Origin: Prostheceraeus crozeri
Lineage: Eukaryota > Platyhelminthes > Polycladida > Euryleptidae
Assembly: GCA_907163375.1 (NCBI GenBank)
Contig: CAJQUW010003408.1
Coordinates: 182,430-246,429, forward strand
Direction: 5' to 3'
Length of the DNA: 64,000 nucleotides
Shown here: positions 13,171 through 24,810 of the stretch, piece after piece
How the letters are laid out: the number at the start of each line of letters is the position of its first letter
Numbering within the stretch: position 1 is the stretch's first letter
Made by a program: the position numbers and the translations under genes
The notes under the pieces: model-generated
What the model saw: only the letters and a program-made list of their open reading frames with translations
What the model was told of the DNA's origin: nothing
Databases searched by the model: none

Positions 13171-13951
13171 CATAACACTGAAACCTACGCGTCCGAAATT
13201 CACAAGGACTATAGAGAGCCCAAATATCTATTGAGAGTAAAAGTGTTTGATAAAGATGATATTTGGAGTGCTGATCTTATTCACATGCCGAATGAGTCTG
13301 ATTTTAAACACGCATTGACCGTTATAGATTTGTATACTAGTCACGCTTGGGTGAAGCCATTAAAGAATAAAAGTGGTTTATCAATAAAATATGCGTTTGA
13401 AGAAATATTCAAAGAAAGTAATAGAAAGCCAAAGAAATTGTTTGTTGATAAAGGATCTGAGTTTTACAACAGAAATGTTAAGCCATTATTTGAAACTGTT
13501 TATTCCACAGAAAATGCTGGCAAAGCTGTAGTAATAGAAAGGTTTAATAGAACGTTAAAAAGTAAATTATTTAAGAAATTTACTGAACAAGGTGATCAGA
13601 AATGGTCAAAAATATTATCAGGAATTGTTGATGATTATAACAATAAGATGCATTCAAGTATTGAAGAAACTCCAAAGAATGCTTCTAACGATCCAGATTT
13701 AATAAGAAAGAAGATATTTGAAAATAATAATGAGAATGAAAGTAATGTTAATTTACAAAAGCGTAAATCGAAATTTAAGATTGGTGATAGGGTACGAATA
13801 TTTAAGTATAAGAATAAATTTGAAAAAGTTGTGTTGGTTATTGGACTAGAGAGATATTTGAAGCTTCTAAACTGAATCAAACTTATCCGATTACTTATGA
13901 AATTAAAGATCTAGATAATGAAGAGATAAAAGGTAGATTCTATGAAAATTA
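13171..13951 (+). pseudogene. Retroviral-type (rve) integrase, C-terminus frameshifted
   Basis: The ORF continuing to 13875 has an RNase H-fold integrase core: WSADLIHM (first Asp), VDKGSEF (second Asp) and VIERFNRTLK (Glu), followed by a KIGDRVRI-type SH3-like tail. The tail shifts frame at about 13840 (TYEIKDLDNEEIKGRFYEN resumes in another frame). Polinton integrases insert the element with a short target duplication. The N-terminal zinc-binding or HTH region is missing because the ORF begins inside the preceding PLA2-like domain. It lacks the C-terminal chromodomain seen in the integrase at 60 kb. Confidence 0.8.
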
Positions 13952-14182
13952 ATTACAGAAGACTGAACTTTAATAACAAGTATCCTTTGGCTCTAACATA
14001 ATATCAAGAAGTGGTACTCCTTTTTACAATTTGTATAAAACGTAAATACATAATTGTCCACAGCAAGTTGTTCCTGGTTTTTGAATTTGAAAGGTATTGT
14101 ATGTTCCATTTCTCAGTATTTCTTATACTTCATTTGTAGGGGAAGTCCGTATGAGTCGAACAAATAGTTTTATTTTTTATTT

Positions 14183-14404
14183 TTAATACTTGCTGACCAA
14201 TGAACTCCTTTTTGTTCTGATATACTTTGGTTCTGATGTATGGAGATCTGTAATGAAGTTCAAAGGAATCGGTTTATTTTTAATCAATTGTAATTCAACT
14301 CTCATTAAGACGTGGAAAGTTTTTATTCCTGATTGATTTGCGATCTTATTTAAATCAAAATTTGTCGTGGTTTGCTTGCCGTATGATTTTAAAAACTCAG
14401 TCAA
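14183..14404 (-). pseudogene. Remnant of adenain-type maturation protease
   Basis: The 73-residue frame carries NFDLNKIANQSGIKTFHV and a MRVEL segment. These match the N-terminal LTNFDLxKIAxxLxIxxFxGVxMRDEL pattern of Polinton/adintovirus cysteine proteases. The catalytic His and Cys regions are not found in the same frame. It lies on the opposite strand to the integrase, within the decayed element. The assignment rests on this single conserved block. Confidence 0.5.
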
Positions 14405-14779
14405 ACCAAAAGCTCGCTGGGAGATATCTCAGTCAGATTTTCATCATTCATTTTAAATGAAATAAATTCTATTAACTGACAACGTTTTGACTGTCAACAA
14501 TTTGTCAAATGAGATACAGTTTACAAGCATCAATGAAATCCCTATGACAACGTTGACGTGACAATTGTAACTTTCTAAAACAATAGAGTTCAAGTAAACC
14601 AATGAATTGGTTCCATTTTCTGAGCCGCGTTGGCACAAAAAGCGGTTTTGCTTCTGGATGTGGTTGGAAAACTGGCAGTTCATTTGGCAAATGAGGGTAA
14701 GAGAAAGACATAACTGCGGGTAACAGCTGCTTGCTCTGAAATGCAATGTTTCATGAATGCGAGAAGCAACTGCATTGTT

Positions 14780-15052
14780 TCATGAATGCGGGAAGCAGCT
14801 GTTCCTTACAATTGGGCGATCATCAGAGTGCAAAACAGTAGCAATAACAGGAATTGAAAGAGCGCCAGAAAAAATAACAATTGTTAAAGCACCTAAACTT
14901 ACTGTTAAAAATATTCCAATACCTTGTGTTACATTCTTGACTTTAGACCATCTCTTTCTTAATTTATCATAATGTTCTAAAAATCTTAATAATAATTGTG
15001 ATTCCCTATCTTTCATATAACGTACTCTATCTTTGTGTTTTTCAATGTTCAT
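14780..15052 (-). CDS. Small membrane-spanning protein remnant
   Basis: A 90-residue ATG-initiated frame has a basic, helical N-terminus (KHKDRVRYMKDRESQL, LRKRWSKVKNV) followed by a long hydrophobic glycine-containing segment (residues 43-72) that would span a membrane. This layout matches a small protein often found in animal Polinton-like elements, whose function is unknown. The C-terminal 15 residues look unrelated and may come from a later insertion or frameshift. Confidence 0.4.
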   Translation of the reverse strand: MNIEKHKDRVRYMKDRESQLLLRFLEHYDKLRKRWSKVKNVTQGIGIFLTVSLGALTIVIFSGALSIPVIATVLHSDDRPIVRNSCFPHS

Positions 15053-15182
15053 TTCACTTGTTTTTTATTGTGATAGCGAAGGATATATTTTCGAAGTTCC
15101 TTCCATTTTTAAAGTTCCTTCCATTTCTGAGGTTTCCATTTTTGTTTCTTCCATTTTTAATAAATTTTTTTGAGACACACAA

Positions 15183-15622
15183 TTTTAAATACCCCTAAAT
15201 TCATGAATTAGAGGGTTCTTAACCTGATTTAGACATAAAAATGGTTAAAAATTCATAAATTTAGGGGTACCTAAAATTACCATTTTTTCTGATGTTGTGT
15301 CTTAGAACAGTCATGATTTTGGTGGGGAGATCATAATTCTGAAAATTAGAGATTCCTAACTTTTACGATTTTTTCGTTGTCTTAGAATAGTCATGATTTT
15401 GGAGGGGAGATCATAATTCTGAAAATTAGAGATTCCTAACTTTTATGATTTTTTCGTTGTCTTAGAATAGTCATGAATTTGGTGGAAAATTAAAAAATAC
15501 CATTTTTGAAATAATTTGAAAAAAATCATAAAATTGTGGGTACCAATAATTTTATGAATTAGAGGGTTCTTAACCTAAAAAAAGGTTAAAATTCATGAAT
15601 TTAGGGGTACCTAAAATTACTA
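15183..15622. repeat. Direct repeats, possible terminal region of the first element
   Basis: Two related ~75-100 bp units (15183-15282 and 15548-15622) share GAATTAGAGGGTTCTTAACC and a segment ending AATTTAGGGGTACC. Each has partial self-complementarity (TTAACC against GGTTAA). Between them lies an ~80 bp unit repeated about 2.3 times (from about 15300, 15381 and 15462) containing GAGATCATAATTCTGAAAAT. No genes are present. They may be the subterminal repeats of the decayed element on their left. Confidence 0.6.
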
Positions 15623-15729
15623 ATCTTTACCTAAAAACGTTCTTACTACGTAAAAAACCTGTCTTTATTCCATTACTTGCTACACCTGAAATTGATTCTG
15701 ATGATAAAGGCTTATATTGTCCTTGTTCA

Positions 15730-17400
15730 CTCGTTTAATTCCTGGCAAAAAAGACAGAATTAGATCTTAATCGGATGAATTGGTCATCTGTATACATGAA
15801 TTCGTAGTGAAAATGATGCTCTTTGAATTGTTCACTTCTAGTCCAAGATGCTTTAGTGCCGGGATTAAAACCTTGAGATCGCTGAGTATTTTCTCTGTCG
15901 GACCTGCAATTGTACCATCATCGAGGTACCATACGGAGAGTTCAGAAGTTATCTTACGAGTGACTGCATCAATTCCTATGGCGAACAAAGCTGGGCCAGC
16001 TGAATCTCCTTGCTGAATACCGGTGGAAGATGCTTGCCAAAGGAGGTTATAGAGGGAAGGAATTCTTGTGTGAACTTCTTCAAGAATAACGTCGCGTCGT
16101 AATGAATTGAATGCGTTCTTTATGACTAAGCATGTCTCTTTAGCATGACTAAAGCTTTGTCATGAGAAAGGTGCTCAATGTAATGTCGAATAGCATGTAC
16201 AGCTGTCTCACATCCTCCACGGGTGCCAAAACCTAACTGATGAGGATTCAATTCGCTACCGAGATGGTGAGCTGCCTTACGGAGTCCAATTTTGGTTGCG
16301 AGTCTTCTGATAGAATTTCCCACTGCGATGGGTCTGATTCCCCCCATCCTTCTTTGAGAGAGAAATCAAACGCGCTCCGTAGAATAGAAGAAGAATATCC
16401 TTTGAAAGGTCACCTTCGAGGATAAAATTAATAAAGGCGAGTTCGCTTTTTAATTTGTCTACAGATGTTGAGGCTTTCTTGGAAATTAAGTCCAGTATAT
16501 GTCGAATTCTAAGGCCATCCATTCCAGACGAGGTACTTGGAGAAAAAGAACGTAGAGCTGATAGAACATCATCGAGACCGATTGCAACGAAAGAAGATGA
16601 CACTGTATCTGGCGGGTCCGGGAACTTTAAGTCAGGCGGAGCAGGAAGATGCTTTGAAATCAGTGATTGCAAGGTTTCTTCAGAACGAGGAGAAATAGTA
16701 TCATCCGACGAAAGTGACCGAACCGCAGCTTTAATGTCGCCGTCTGCAATTTTTGAAGCCACCAATTTTCTTATTTTGCATTGAATCTCAAACTCGGATT
16801 CATTTCGAACTGCTTTCTTTGAATACATTGCAAGTCAGTTCCTTCCAATTTGAAGTTAATTTGACCTTGCATAAACTGGACAGCTTGCTTCTTTACAATA
16901 GAGGTCAATGTAGGAGCATTAGGAGCATTCTTCATCTCATTTGGTTTACTCAAGCAACAAAAGCTAAATGAGAAAAAACGAGACCAAGCTGCTAAGGAGT
17001 TTTGAGATCGAACCAAATTCAGAGTATCCGCAAAAGCTTTGGCAACTAAGATTCGTGCCCCTTTAAGTATAATGCGTAGTACAGGAATCCTTGATCGCCA
17101 TTGTAGAATAAGACTCATCAATTGATCGAAAGAGTTAATGCCAAGAAACTCATTGGGCAAAGTCACGTTTGAGGATGCTTTGGAGTGAGAGAAACAATTA
17201 GTGCAATACCAAATCGGGATTGTCTCGGATTTTGCTTTTGTAAGACCGACGCATGATAGATGGGCTTTCTGCCCACAGTTTTGGCATTGAATCATATTGA
17301 CTTTCCTACGATTAATGGAGTTACAGTGAAGACATATGACAGAATTGCAACCATTGTTTCCAGAAACGATTTCTCTTTTCGCTGGGTTACTGGAAGCCCA
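15730..17400 (-). pseudogene. LINE-like reverse transcriptase with PHD-type finger, broken
   Basis: Minus-strand frames encode a Cys4-His-Cys3-like finger with CLHC, CQNC, HLSC and CTNC (17210-17345), then a linker. Reverse transcriptase blocks follow: SGMDGLRIRHI (16277-16828), GGIRPIAVGNSIRRLATKI and LGFGTRGGCETAVHA (16126-16347), and WYLDDGTIAG, the catalytic YxDD-type motif (15767-15988). Several frameshifts separate them, and no endonuclease domain is visible before the RT, so the copy is 3'-truncated and dead. The PHD-RT order is seen in some invertebrate non-LTR elements. I cannot name the clade. Confidence 0.72.
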
Positions 17401-17850
17401 TTCATTGGATATGTTGCTTAGTCACACCACGACCTTAGATAGCAGGCACTTGTCCTCTCTTTATTTTTTTGTCTTGTTTTATGAAACATCTATCTCATAA
17501 ATCTGTGAGGGTAAACTGCCGGCATGCCATGACTTGAAAAATGTCGCAGTGCAATTTTTTATTCTGTCCTTCTCTTGTCCTCCACTTTCATAAAAATGTA
17601 AACATAATCACATTGGTTATTGGACATATAAACTATGCCAGATTATCTAGTAATGTATTAACCTGTGCTATGGTAATCCTATTGTTTTCAATCGGAGATT
17701 CTGAGCGGGTTTTTCTCCTACGAGAAATACCTCATAGACATGAAGAAACATGTTTTTGCCATATATTTGTAATAACATCCAAAATATGAAAAAACCTAAG
17801 AATACAGATAACTATGTAACAAAAGTCGGCATCAGTTGAATGGACACGAT
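17401..17850. other. Spacer without recognisable gene
   Basis: No frame here shows similarity I recognise. The 82-codon plus-strand frame at 17541-17789 lacks domain features. The segment separates the LINE remnant from the Crypton remnant. Confidence 0.5.
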
Positions 17851-17853
17851 CAG

Positions 17854-19130
17854 TCAAAATGAACACCCAGTAAAGTTACAATTACTGAAGATCAATCTTG
17901 CGGGTTGAGGATTACGAAGCTGAATTGTATCCATTTTTTGATCTTCAAGCAACATGACGTCCTCTTCTCGTTGGGTACTCGTCTGTGTTTGCGAATGATG
18001 CATGAGAGGCTCTGATTCATTTCGAGGTAGGGCGGGGATCAATGATTGAGGCTGACTGTTGGATTGGCTCGAAGATCCATAAAGTGCGTCTGACATCTTC
18101 ATTTCGAAATGTTCATGTTGAATTTAGCATCTATCGGAAGACTTATTGATTCTTCCAGTTTTCTTTTCCGGCACTTCTGCAGAAACACCACCTTGTATTA
18201 ACCTCACTTTGGAAGACCTCCGTAAACTTGTGTTGCTATAATATTTGTCATCTGAGCATATTGTTTGCATGAATTCACGCGTAACCTTTTCTATAGTGTG
18301 CACTCCCATAGGAGAAGACTTGTACCAGATATCAGATTTGATTTGGCTGCTGGGTAATGAGCCTAGGTAGAACGCTGTGCATCCTTTTCTACCACCAGTT
18401 TCTGGACGATGCCGCATGTATTCCTTGTATGGAAACACCACGCATCTTGTCGGATCATCTTGGTTTTGATAAGCTCGTGTGTGCTTCTGTTCCATTCTGG
18501 TACAATTCAGTCCGAAGCATTTGTTCTTCGACATGTTTTCGGTGTATTCAAGGTATTCTCTTCCGGCGTCAACTTTAAGTTTTATTTGTGCATTTTCTCC
18601 GTACTGTAGGTTTCAATGCTCTTGGCAAGGTCTTAGGCTAAAATGCAAGCCAATGTGGTATAAGTGTCTTCACCAATTTGTCGTGGTCAGAGATTCCGAA
18701 GGCATCAATTTCCCATAATTTAGCTTCCTCTTCTTTCAAAATAGTGTTCGCCCGTTTGGATGGCCGCATGCAGCCTAGTCGAACGGACTTTCTCATTTGA
18801 GCGTCTAAACTATCTCTGCTATTTTGAAAATCACTGTCCTTGAAAAAAGAAAGCTGCCAGTCTCTTTGGGTTCTGAAATAATACTGAACCATTGTTGCCA
18901 TTGTTTTTAGGGTTTCTGGTGGATAGCGGTTACCATCTACTTTCCGAACTTTAGCAAAAAGGTAACGTAAACAATAATGCAAGTCACTCGGTAAAAAATT
19001 CGTCTAAACTCTTCTAAACTTTTGGAACATCATCAAGTCGAACTCGCCATTTACTTAACGATAAATTGAAAAAACGCATAACCCAATTCATCTTGCTGAT
19101 CGTATTCTTACAGTGAATGTTCTGGATGTC
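17854..19130 (-). pseudogene. Crypton/KIAA1958-type tyrosine recombinase (DUF3504), broken
   Basis: Minus-strand frames read in order as a Crypton-derived recombinase. A KMNWVMRFF-like N-terminal block near 19080 is followed by YLFAKVRKVDGNRYPPETL and a LDAQMRKS...EEEAKLWE region (18638-18982). The DUF3504 end follows, with a TAFYLG block, a WYKSSPMGVHTIEKV block and YYSNTSLRRSSKVRLIQGGV (18124-18534). An NCNFTGCSF tail ends the gene (17854-18102). The first catalytic-type Arg of the NxSLR box remains, but the expected GHRS box reads GRIN, so the catalytic His is gone. Frameshifts also occur near 18560-18640 and 18110. Confidence 0.72.
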
Positions 19131-20244
19131 ATCTTGAATTTCGTCATTCGGTACGGCATGGAATCGTGACTGCATTATTCAAGTATCAAGGATTGTGTGA
19201 ATGATGATGCTGAAAAGCAACTCTAAAATACATGTACAGTACTATGAATTAACTCGAAAAACTTTTGCCATGGATTTCTCGTATATATCTCTGGTGTAGT
19301 CGATATGTATGGTTGGTCCATAGAATGTGGTTGGTTTGGTCATGGGTTTGGCATAGTTTGGTCTATGGTCGGTTAATACATTATAGTGATATAACTACGA
19401 CATCTGTACTACCACAGAAAATGTAGCACGAGGCGAAGCCGAGTGCTACATCTTTCTATGGTAGTACAGATGGAGTAGTTACTGTATATCACTATTATCA
19501 AACGATCAAGAAATGTCAATGAACTCTATGGACCAGTGACGATATAGACAATCTGCTAAGAACACAAACGTGGTTGGCTTTCCATGGCATCCAAAGTCCT
19601 AGTAGATCATAGAAATTAATAATACCATAGAAAGTACTATTATCCACTTCTATGTAGTAGATAGCCTATCCAATATTGATGTCATGCATTTCCATAGAAA
19701 TTAACAATACCATAGAAAGTACTATTATCTACTTCTATGTGCATTTCCTTCATTTGAATTTCAAGTGAACCGATATTTAACTGGCATTTGCATGAGATGT
19801 AGCCTTATTATCTATACCCAAGATATCATCTAAGCTTACTTGCAATTTGGGTGCATTGTAGGGTAAAAAAATGTAGCACGGTAGCCCATTGGATTACATG
19901 TATTTTGATTCATAGAAATTCCGTTCTACATTAGAAAATGTAGAACGCATAGTTCAACATAGTGGAGATAGGAAGGGAGTTTGATAATAATCCATGGAAT
20001 AATAGGCTATTTCACATGATACAATACCACCATCTCACTTCAAATTCTCTTCATGAAGATCTTGTAATTTGTTGTCAACAACTTCCAAAACCAACTTGGC
20101 AAATAGTTCGACTATGATATATAATGTTTAAGATCGAATCTGATGTACAAACCATACATTTTTCCATGTGCCATCACTGTACATAAGCAAGATATCAAAC
20201 TTCCATTCTAGTGTACTATTATCTACTTCTATGTTAACAAAGCA
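19131..20244. other. Repeat-rich non-coding stretch
   Basis: No gene is recognised. The stretch holds one strong palindrome (19407-19484), dispersed direct repeats containing ACTATTATCYACTTCTATGT (about 19612-19665, 19697-19741 and 20215-20235) and several copies of AAATGTAGCACG or AATGTAGAACGC. These look like remnants of miniature transposons. Confidence 0.5.
19407..19484. repeat. Palindrome with CGAGGCGAAGCCGAG centre
   Basis: Left arm CATCTGTACTACCACAGAAA and its continuation pair with a right arm ending in TATGGTAGTACAGATG, giving about 30 bp of imperfect stem. The centre is GCACGAGGCGAAGCCGAGTGC, itself partly self-complementary. The same centre sits in another palindrome at 42588-42712 whose arms differ. 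It resembles a hairpin-forming miniature element. Confidence 0.7.
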
Positions 20245-21297
20245 CACTGTAAATCGCTGGATACGAAAATTACACACAAACATATAACAAAATCACAAAC
20301 AATTTGAAACCAACATCTGTTACGAAATTCTCGTATGTTTACGGAGATCTGGTATATTTTTCATACGAAATCTCACTTACTTTGGCATGTGATGTTATAT
20401 GCTTATTATACCTATTACTTACATACTTACATTGGTATGTAGCGATAAGAACTATTCCATCTGTGATTGGCTGTTTTACACTGAAATACGAGTTGTTGGT
20501 ATGTTTTATATACGAGACCCGATGCAAATTCATCCTTATTCGTATGCCTCTGGTATGTATTTGGTATGTGCAGCCTTAAGTCACATAGCAAAAAAATATG
20601 TGTATTACATACTACTGTCAAATAACTTTTTCTCAGTAATAACAGTCGGGAATATTTTTTGTTTGATAGAGTGATATTTAAATTTAACAAGATTACATTT
20701 ATTGTGAATTTTATGCTCCACGAGTTTCTCGTCGTTGCTACTTGTCTAGCATTAACAGGACTTTTAGTAATCTCTACTATATGATCTAAGTTGACAACCA
20801 TCAGTTAATTCAAACGATATCTCCCGTGCAATCATGTTGACTTATATATCTCAAACATAACTATTTTTGCGTTCATAAATTATAATGTTTTTATTTCGGA
20901 TTGATAATATGCTTAATTTCAAAATTGCATAATGCATAATTGTTAATGGTTGAATACTTATTGATTATTCATGAAAAGCCTTAGACTTAGCTACGTGTAT
21001 TAAAATCGAATTCAGTATTGAAAGTATGACCATTGAGTGTCATTATGTCACTACTTACAGAACAGTAGTAACATTAGTCCGATCTTAATTGACAAAAGGC
21101 CTTAAATCAAGATAATTTGGACATGATTTATGCTTTCTTTCAACATTGTGCTGGCATGGCTTTAGTATGTAAGCATACCACATTTGAAATAACATACGAA
21201 AAGCATACAAATATACACCAAGAGAATACAGAAATATACCAAAAAATATTTTGGTATGCATCCTTCGTATGTGATTGATATTGAGCGATTTACAGTG
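20245..21297. mobile_element. Possible small TIR element without recognised coding capacity
   Basis: CACTGTAAATCGCT at 20245-20258 is repeated as its exact complement at 21284-21297. The interior is rich in CATACGAA, GTATGTATTT and similar words in both orientations. No transposase is seen. Length (~1.05 kb) and layout would fit a non-autonomous DNA transposon, but the TIR is only 14 bp and no clear target duplication was found, so chance is possible. Confidence 0.35.
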
Positions 21298-21981
21298 GCA
21301 TAGACATTTTTTCTGTAATCCTAAAGTTAATAATTTCTTTCGATGAACCATGGATGAGCCAGGACTACTAAGATATCTGCATAGATAACTTAGTAGTTCC
21401 AGGATGAACTCACTAAATTTAGGTAGATACAGGTGACTAATACAAACATGGATGCTAAAAATTCACAAATTCAGAATTCGAAGTTCAACGTTGTGTCATC
21501 AGGCTGCTGAGTGGTCAGCATTTTCGGGTTTATGTTCAAATCCGACCAAAGCAGTGACTCTGAACGGTGAAATGCTTACTACCCTATTGCCATCATCAAC
21601 ACTGGAAATGATTATCGCGAAGAGGCAACAATGGCAATTTCAAAGATGAGGAAAAGTCACAATTCAGTTCTTGTGCACCCAACCTTAATTTTCTGCGCAT
21701 ATTTATATATATACTAAAGGACTACTAAAGGGAAAGGACATGCAGCACTCATGTTCTAACTTCGCTAGCGAAGGCCATTAGTTTTTCTGTCTATGCAGAG
21801 TCTTTATTCAATTAAATAGCAGCTACTTATAGTCCTAAAGAATATATGCGATTAGTCACCTAGACGTGCTAGTGTATTCACACTGTTTGTGATAATTTCA
21901 AATAAAAACGATGTACATGCACAAATATTTGTAAAATTACAACATTGTAAATTGAAATGTGCACACGACATGTTTGTGTGA

Positions 21982-24488
21982 TCAGCTCAAACGTGCTTTT
22001 TTTACAGATACCTGCGGGAGCAATGACTGTGATTTATGATTGTCTTTTTCAAGATTATGAATTCCACTAAGTAACACGTTTGCCAAGCGAAAGTACAAAG
22101 ACAAAGGAAAGTCAAGAAAATCAAGAAACTCGTGAATAACTTTCAGACAGCCCACCAATCGAGATCGACAACACAATCGATCCTTGGCAATTTTCGTAAA
22201 ATTCAAACTTGCACACACAAAATCAAATGTTGAAAGATGAGGAACAATTAGGGCACCACGTGAGACTTCTGCAATAAACGTCTTCATATCATCATTCACT
22301 AAAGGTTCATCATCTGAGAAAACCAACTCCTGGCTACATTTCCGCTCAAGCCAACCTGCCAAGTATGCAGTAGCACTCAACTCATTGTTAGTAAGATTGA
22401 GCAACGAAGACCAAGCTTCAATAAGGATGGTATCATCAAGCTGCATATCTCCTAAGCACTCGTTTTTTTCTTCTGCAGCTTCTTTGGTTTCAATTGCTTG
22501 AAGATGAGATGCGGCAAATTGTGCTAAGCGCTTTTTGGCACATGAGATGACATCGCTGCTGGTCATGAATGAATTTCCTCCCGTGGATTGGCGATAAACT
22601 GAAAACTCTCCCTCAATTCTGTCACTCTGCACTTCCCGTAGCAAAACATAATTAAATCCTGAGCTGAGTAAAAACTTGCAAAGAGAAATCAATCCGGTCG
22701 AAGTCTGCACCAAGGCACGTTTAATATCATGAGTCAGGCATTTTATACGGTTCCCACCTTGACCACTCTTGGAAGAGCCAAAGAGATCGGCAAACTCCTT
22801 CAGATTATTCAATTCAAAAGTCTGCTCTGATCGATAGGGATCTCTTAGTTAGATGGCGTGATATTAAGAAGATACGTTGACAGTTTTCTACCAATTCAAC
22901 ACTTGCTCTATGAAATTTACAGTATTATTGGATACCCTGAGACGCAAAGCTGCAATAACCTTTTCGTTGAATACCCTCAAGACATGTTTCACGTTTTGAA
23001 GCTGAAGCTGTGAAGGATAAACCGATGAATATGTCAATGGAGCTGTCTTAAAGATAGAATTCTTCTCCGACTCGTATAGACTTTTGACACCAGAGAAGTT
23101 TCCTTCACACTGACCATCAATCGATAAAATCTGACATTTCTCAGTTATCCAGTTATTGCGGATACATTTTAACAGGTGGACAGAATCGTACAGCAGATAC
23201 CACGACCGGGTTTCATCGAGAGGATGGATAGCACAAAAGTCTTCTTTTCTCTTCAAGAGTCTGCAGTACTGCTGGTTTACTTTGTGATTATCAGTTATTG
23301 AACCTATCACAGTGCCTCCAGACCTTTCGACCATGGATGCTGCCATTTTGACTTGAGAATGCTGATAGTCAGATGTCATACGATGAACTGGTAAAATCGA
23401 CAGCATGACACTCGGTCCACAGTGAAGACATCTCATCATGATGCAGGGCATCGACGTCGCTTTCTTATTGACATCGTTTTTGGCATTTCCATTCAAGACA
23501 CCACCCCAGTATGCAGCAATGGGTCTTATCTTTACCTCAGTACCAGTTTCTGCTGCTCAATTGTCATACGACTGAATGTCTTTTCGAGAATCTTATCGAT
23601 GTCAACTCCAGATATTATAGATTGGATCTTTCGCTGACTAGGAAGAATCAGAAAACTTCGAAGGAAATTAGAGCTGCATTTAGGGTAGCTCTCCACTGCG
23701 AAGCAATAGTCAGACATAGTGAATGTCTTCTTACACATCAACTTCAACTGTCTATTGATAAATGTAAGACGCTTATTTCGTTGATCATCTTCAGATTCAT
23801 CGATGATATTTTCCAATTTGGAGGAAAATACGTCATTAAGGTCTTCTAGAGATAGTTTGAATATCATTGCGTAGTGAAGGGCTTCATAAAATTGAGAATA
23901 GTATCTCAGTCCATTGTTGGGTTCCAAATATCTACTGATTGGAACTCTAACTCCATCTTTAAAAACAGACATGGTCATTGGAGACGTCAAGGTTGACTTG
24001 TTGAAAACAATGCACGACAGAAAACAACAAGTATAGTCATTATTCATTACTACACAGGCAAATTGCTCATTTGTTCGCTGAAAAAATGTATTGTGATAGC
24101 GTGCATGTAACTCCTTTTCAGGAGAAAACTCCAAAAAAGACTGGATTTTGTCCTTTTCTTGAAACCAGCGCAGTTGCTTATCTCCTTCATTTGTTAATCG
24201 TGGTGGTGGTGGCGGTGTTGGCAAGCATGAGGAGGGGACATTAAAAATGCTCGGCGGAACACTAGGTTTGGTGAATCCTCCAGGCAATGATTGCATGGGA
24301 CAATCAGTCGGCCAATGTCTTTCACAAATGTAAAACTTAGATGGATTAACGACAAAGTCACACCGCATTGGGATAACGCTGAGCCATCTCTGCTGTTCGA
24401 TTTCGTCCCTAGGGATTCTAAAAACTCTGCATTTATTCTCATCATCGTAATTCCCTTTACAGTTGACAACGCCACACTTATTAGGCAT
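21982..24488 (-). pseudogene. THAP9/P-element-type transposase, frameshifted
   Basis: The true ATG is at 24488 (the longer frame starts at a TTG). Residues 1-65 form a THAP zinc finger: CGVVNC near the start, RWLSVIP in the middle and ICERHW closing the C2CH set. Next come a proline-rich linker and a DUF4817/RNase H-like region. The frame breaks at about 23530. The catalytic middle continues at 22888-23496 with SDYQHSQ, DNHKVNQQYCRLL and LLYDSVHLLKCIRNNW, a hallmark of the family. It breaks again at 22812-22888. The C-terminus (21982-22812) has EGEFSVYRQSTGGNSF, as in THAP9. It would cut and join the TIRs. Only two breaks are evident. Confidence 0.85.
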
Positions 24489-24529
24489 TGTCAATCAAGA
24501 CAACAGACTTGAACACTGAGATAGTTCAA

Positions 24530-24810
24530 AACGAAGTACACGATAGCTTTTAGACCGCTCAAAACGAAGCACACGAAGGCTGAATATTATCACACAGCAC
24601 GGAGATAGACAGCTCAAAACGTAGAACACGATAGTAGAGTATAATCACGTAGGAGACAGCTCAATTAGGAGCACACGAAGGTAGAGTATAATCACGTAGG
24701 AAGGAGACACGATTAGGAGCATACGAAGGTGGAATATTATCACGCAACACGGAATTAGAGAGCTTGAGTTGAGACAGAGTACACGAAGGCAGGATATAAT
24801 CACACAGGAC
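24530..24810. repeat. Subterminal ~60 bp repeats of the P-like element
   Basis: About five degenerate units share GAGCACACGAAGG-type and ATAATCACGTAGG or ATTATCACACAGCACGG-type words, arranged head to tail just 5' of the transposase start. Subterminal repeats of this kind serve as transposase binding sites in related transposons, and the THAP finger would be the natural ligand. That role is inferred. Confidence 0.6.

Larger units (their letters stand above)
4081..15622. mobile_element. Decayed adintovirus/Polinton-like element
   Basis: This is a block of virus-like genes: an FtsK/HerA-type packaging ATPase, a protein-primed DNA polymerase B, a capsid protein, a glycine-rich minor protein, a phospholipase A2-like domain, a retroviral-type integrase, and remnants of an adenain protease and a membrane protein. 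The combination is that of adintoviruses and Polinton/Maverick elements. Nearly every gene is broken by frameshifts or stops, and the block is more AT-rich than its surroundings. Direct repeats at 15183-15622 may be its right terminal region. I could not define exact ends or a target-site duplication. The gene set and capsid type differ from those of the element at 44.6-64 kb, so it is not a decayed copy of that element. Confidence 0.8.

Noticed and set aside
20304..20801. Several overlapping ORFs on both strands
   Set aside because: Explained by CATA/TATG-rich repeats; no conserved motif.
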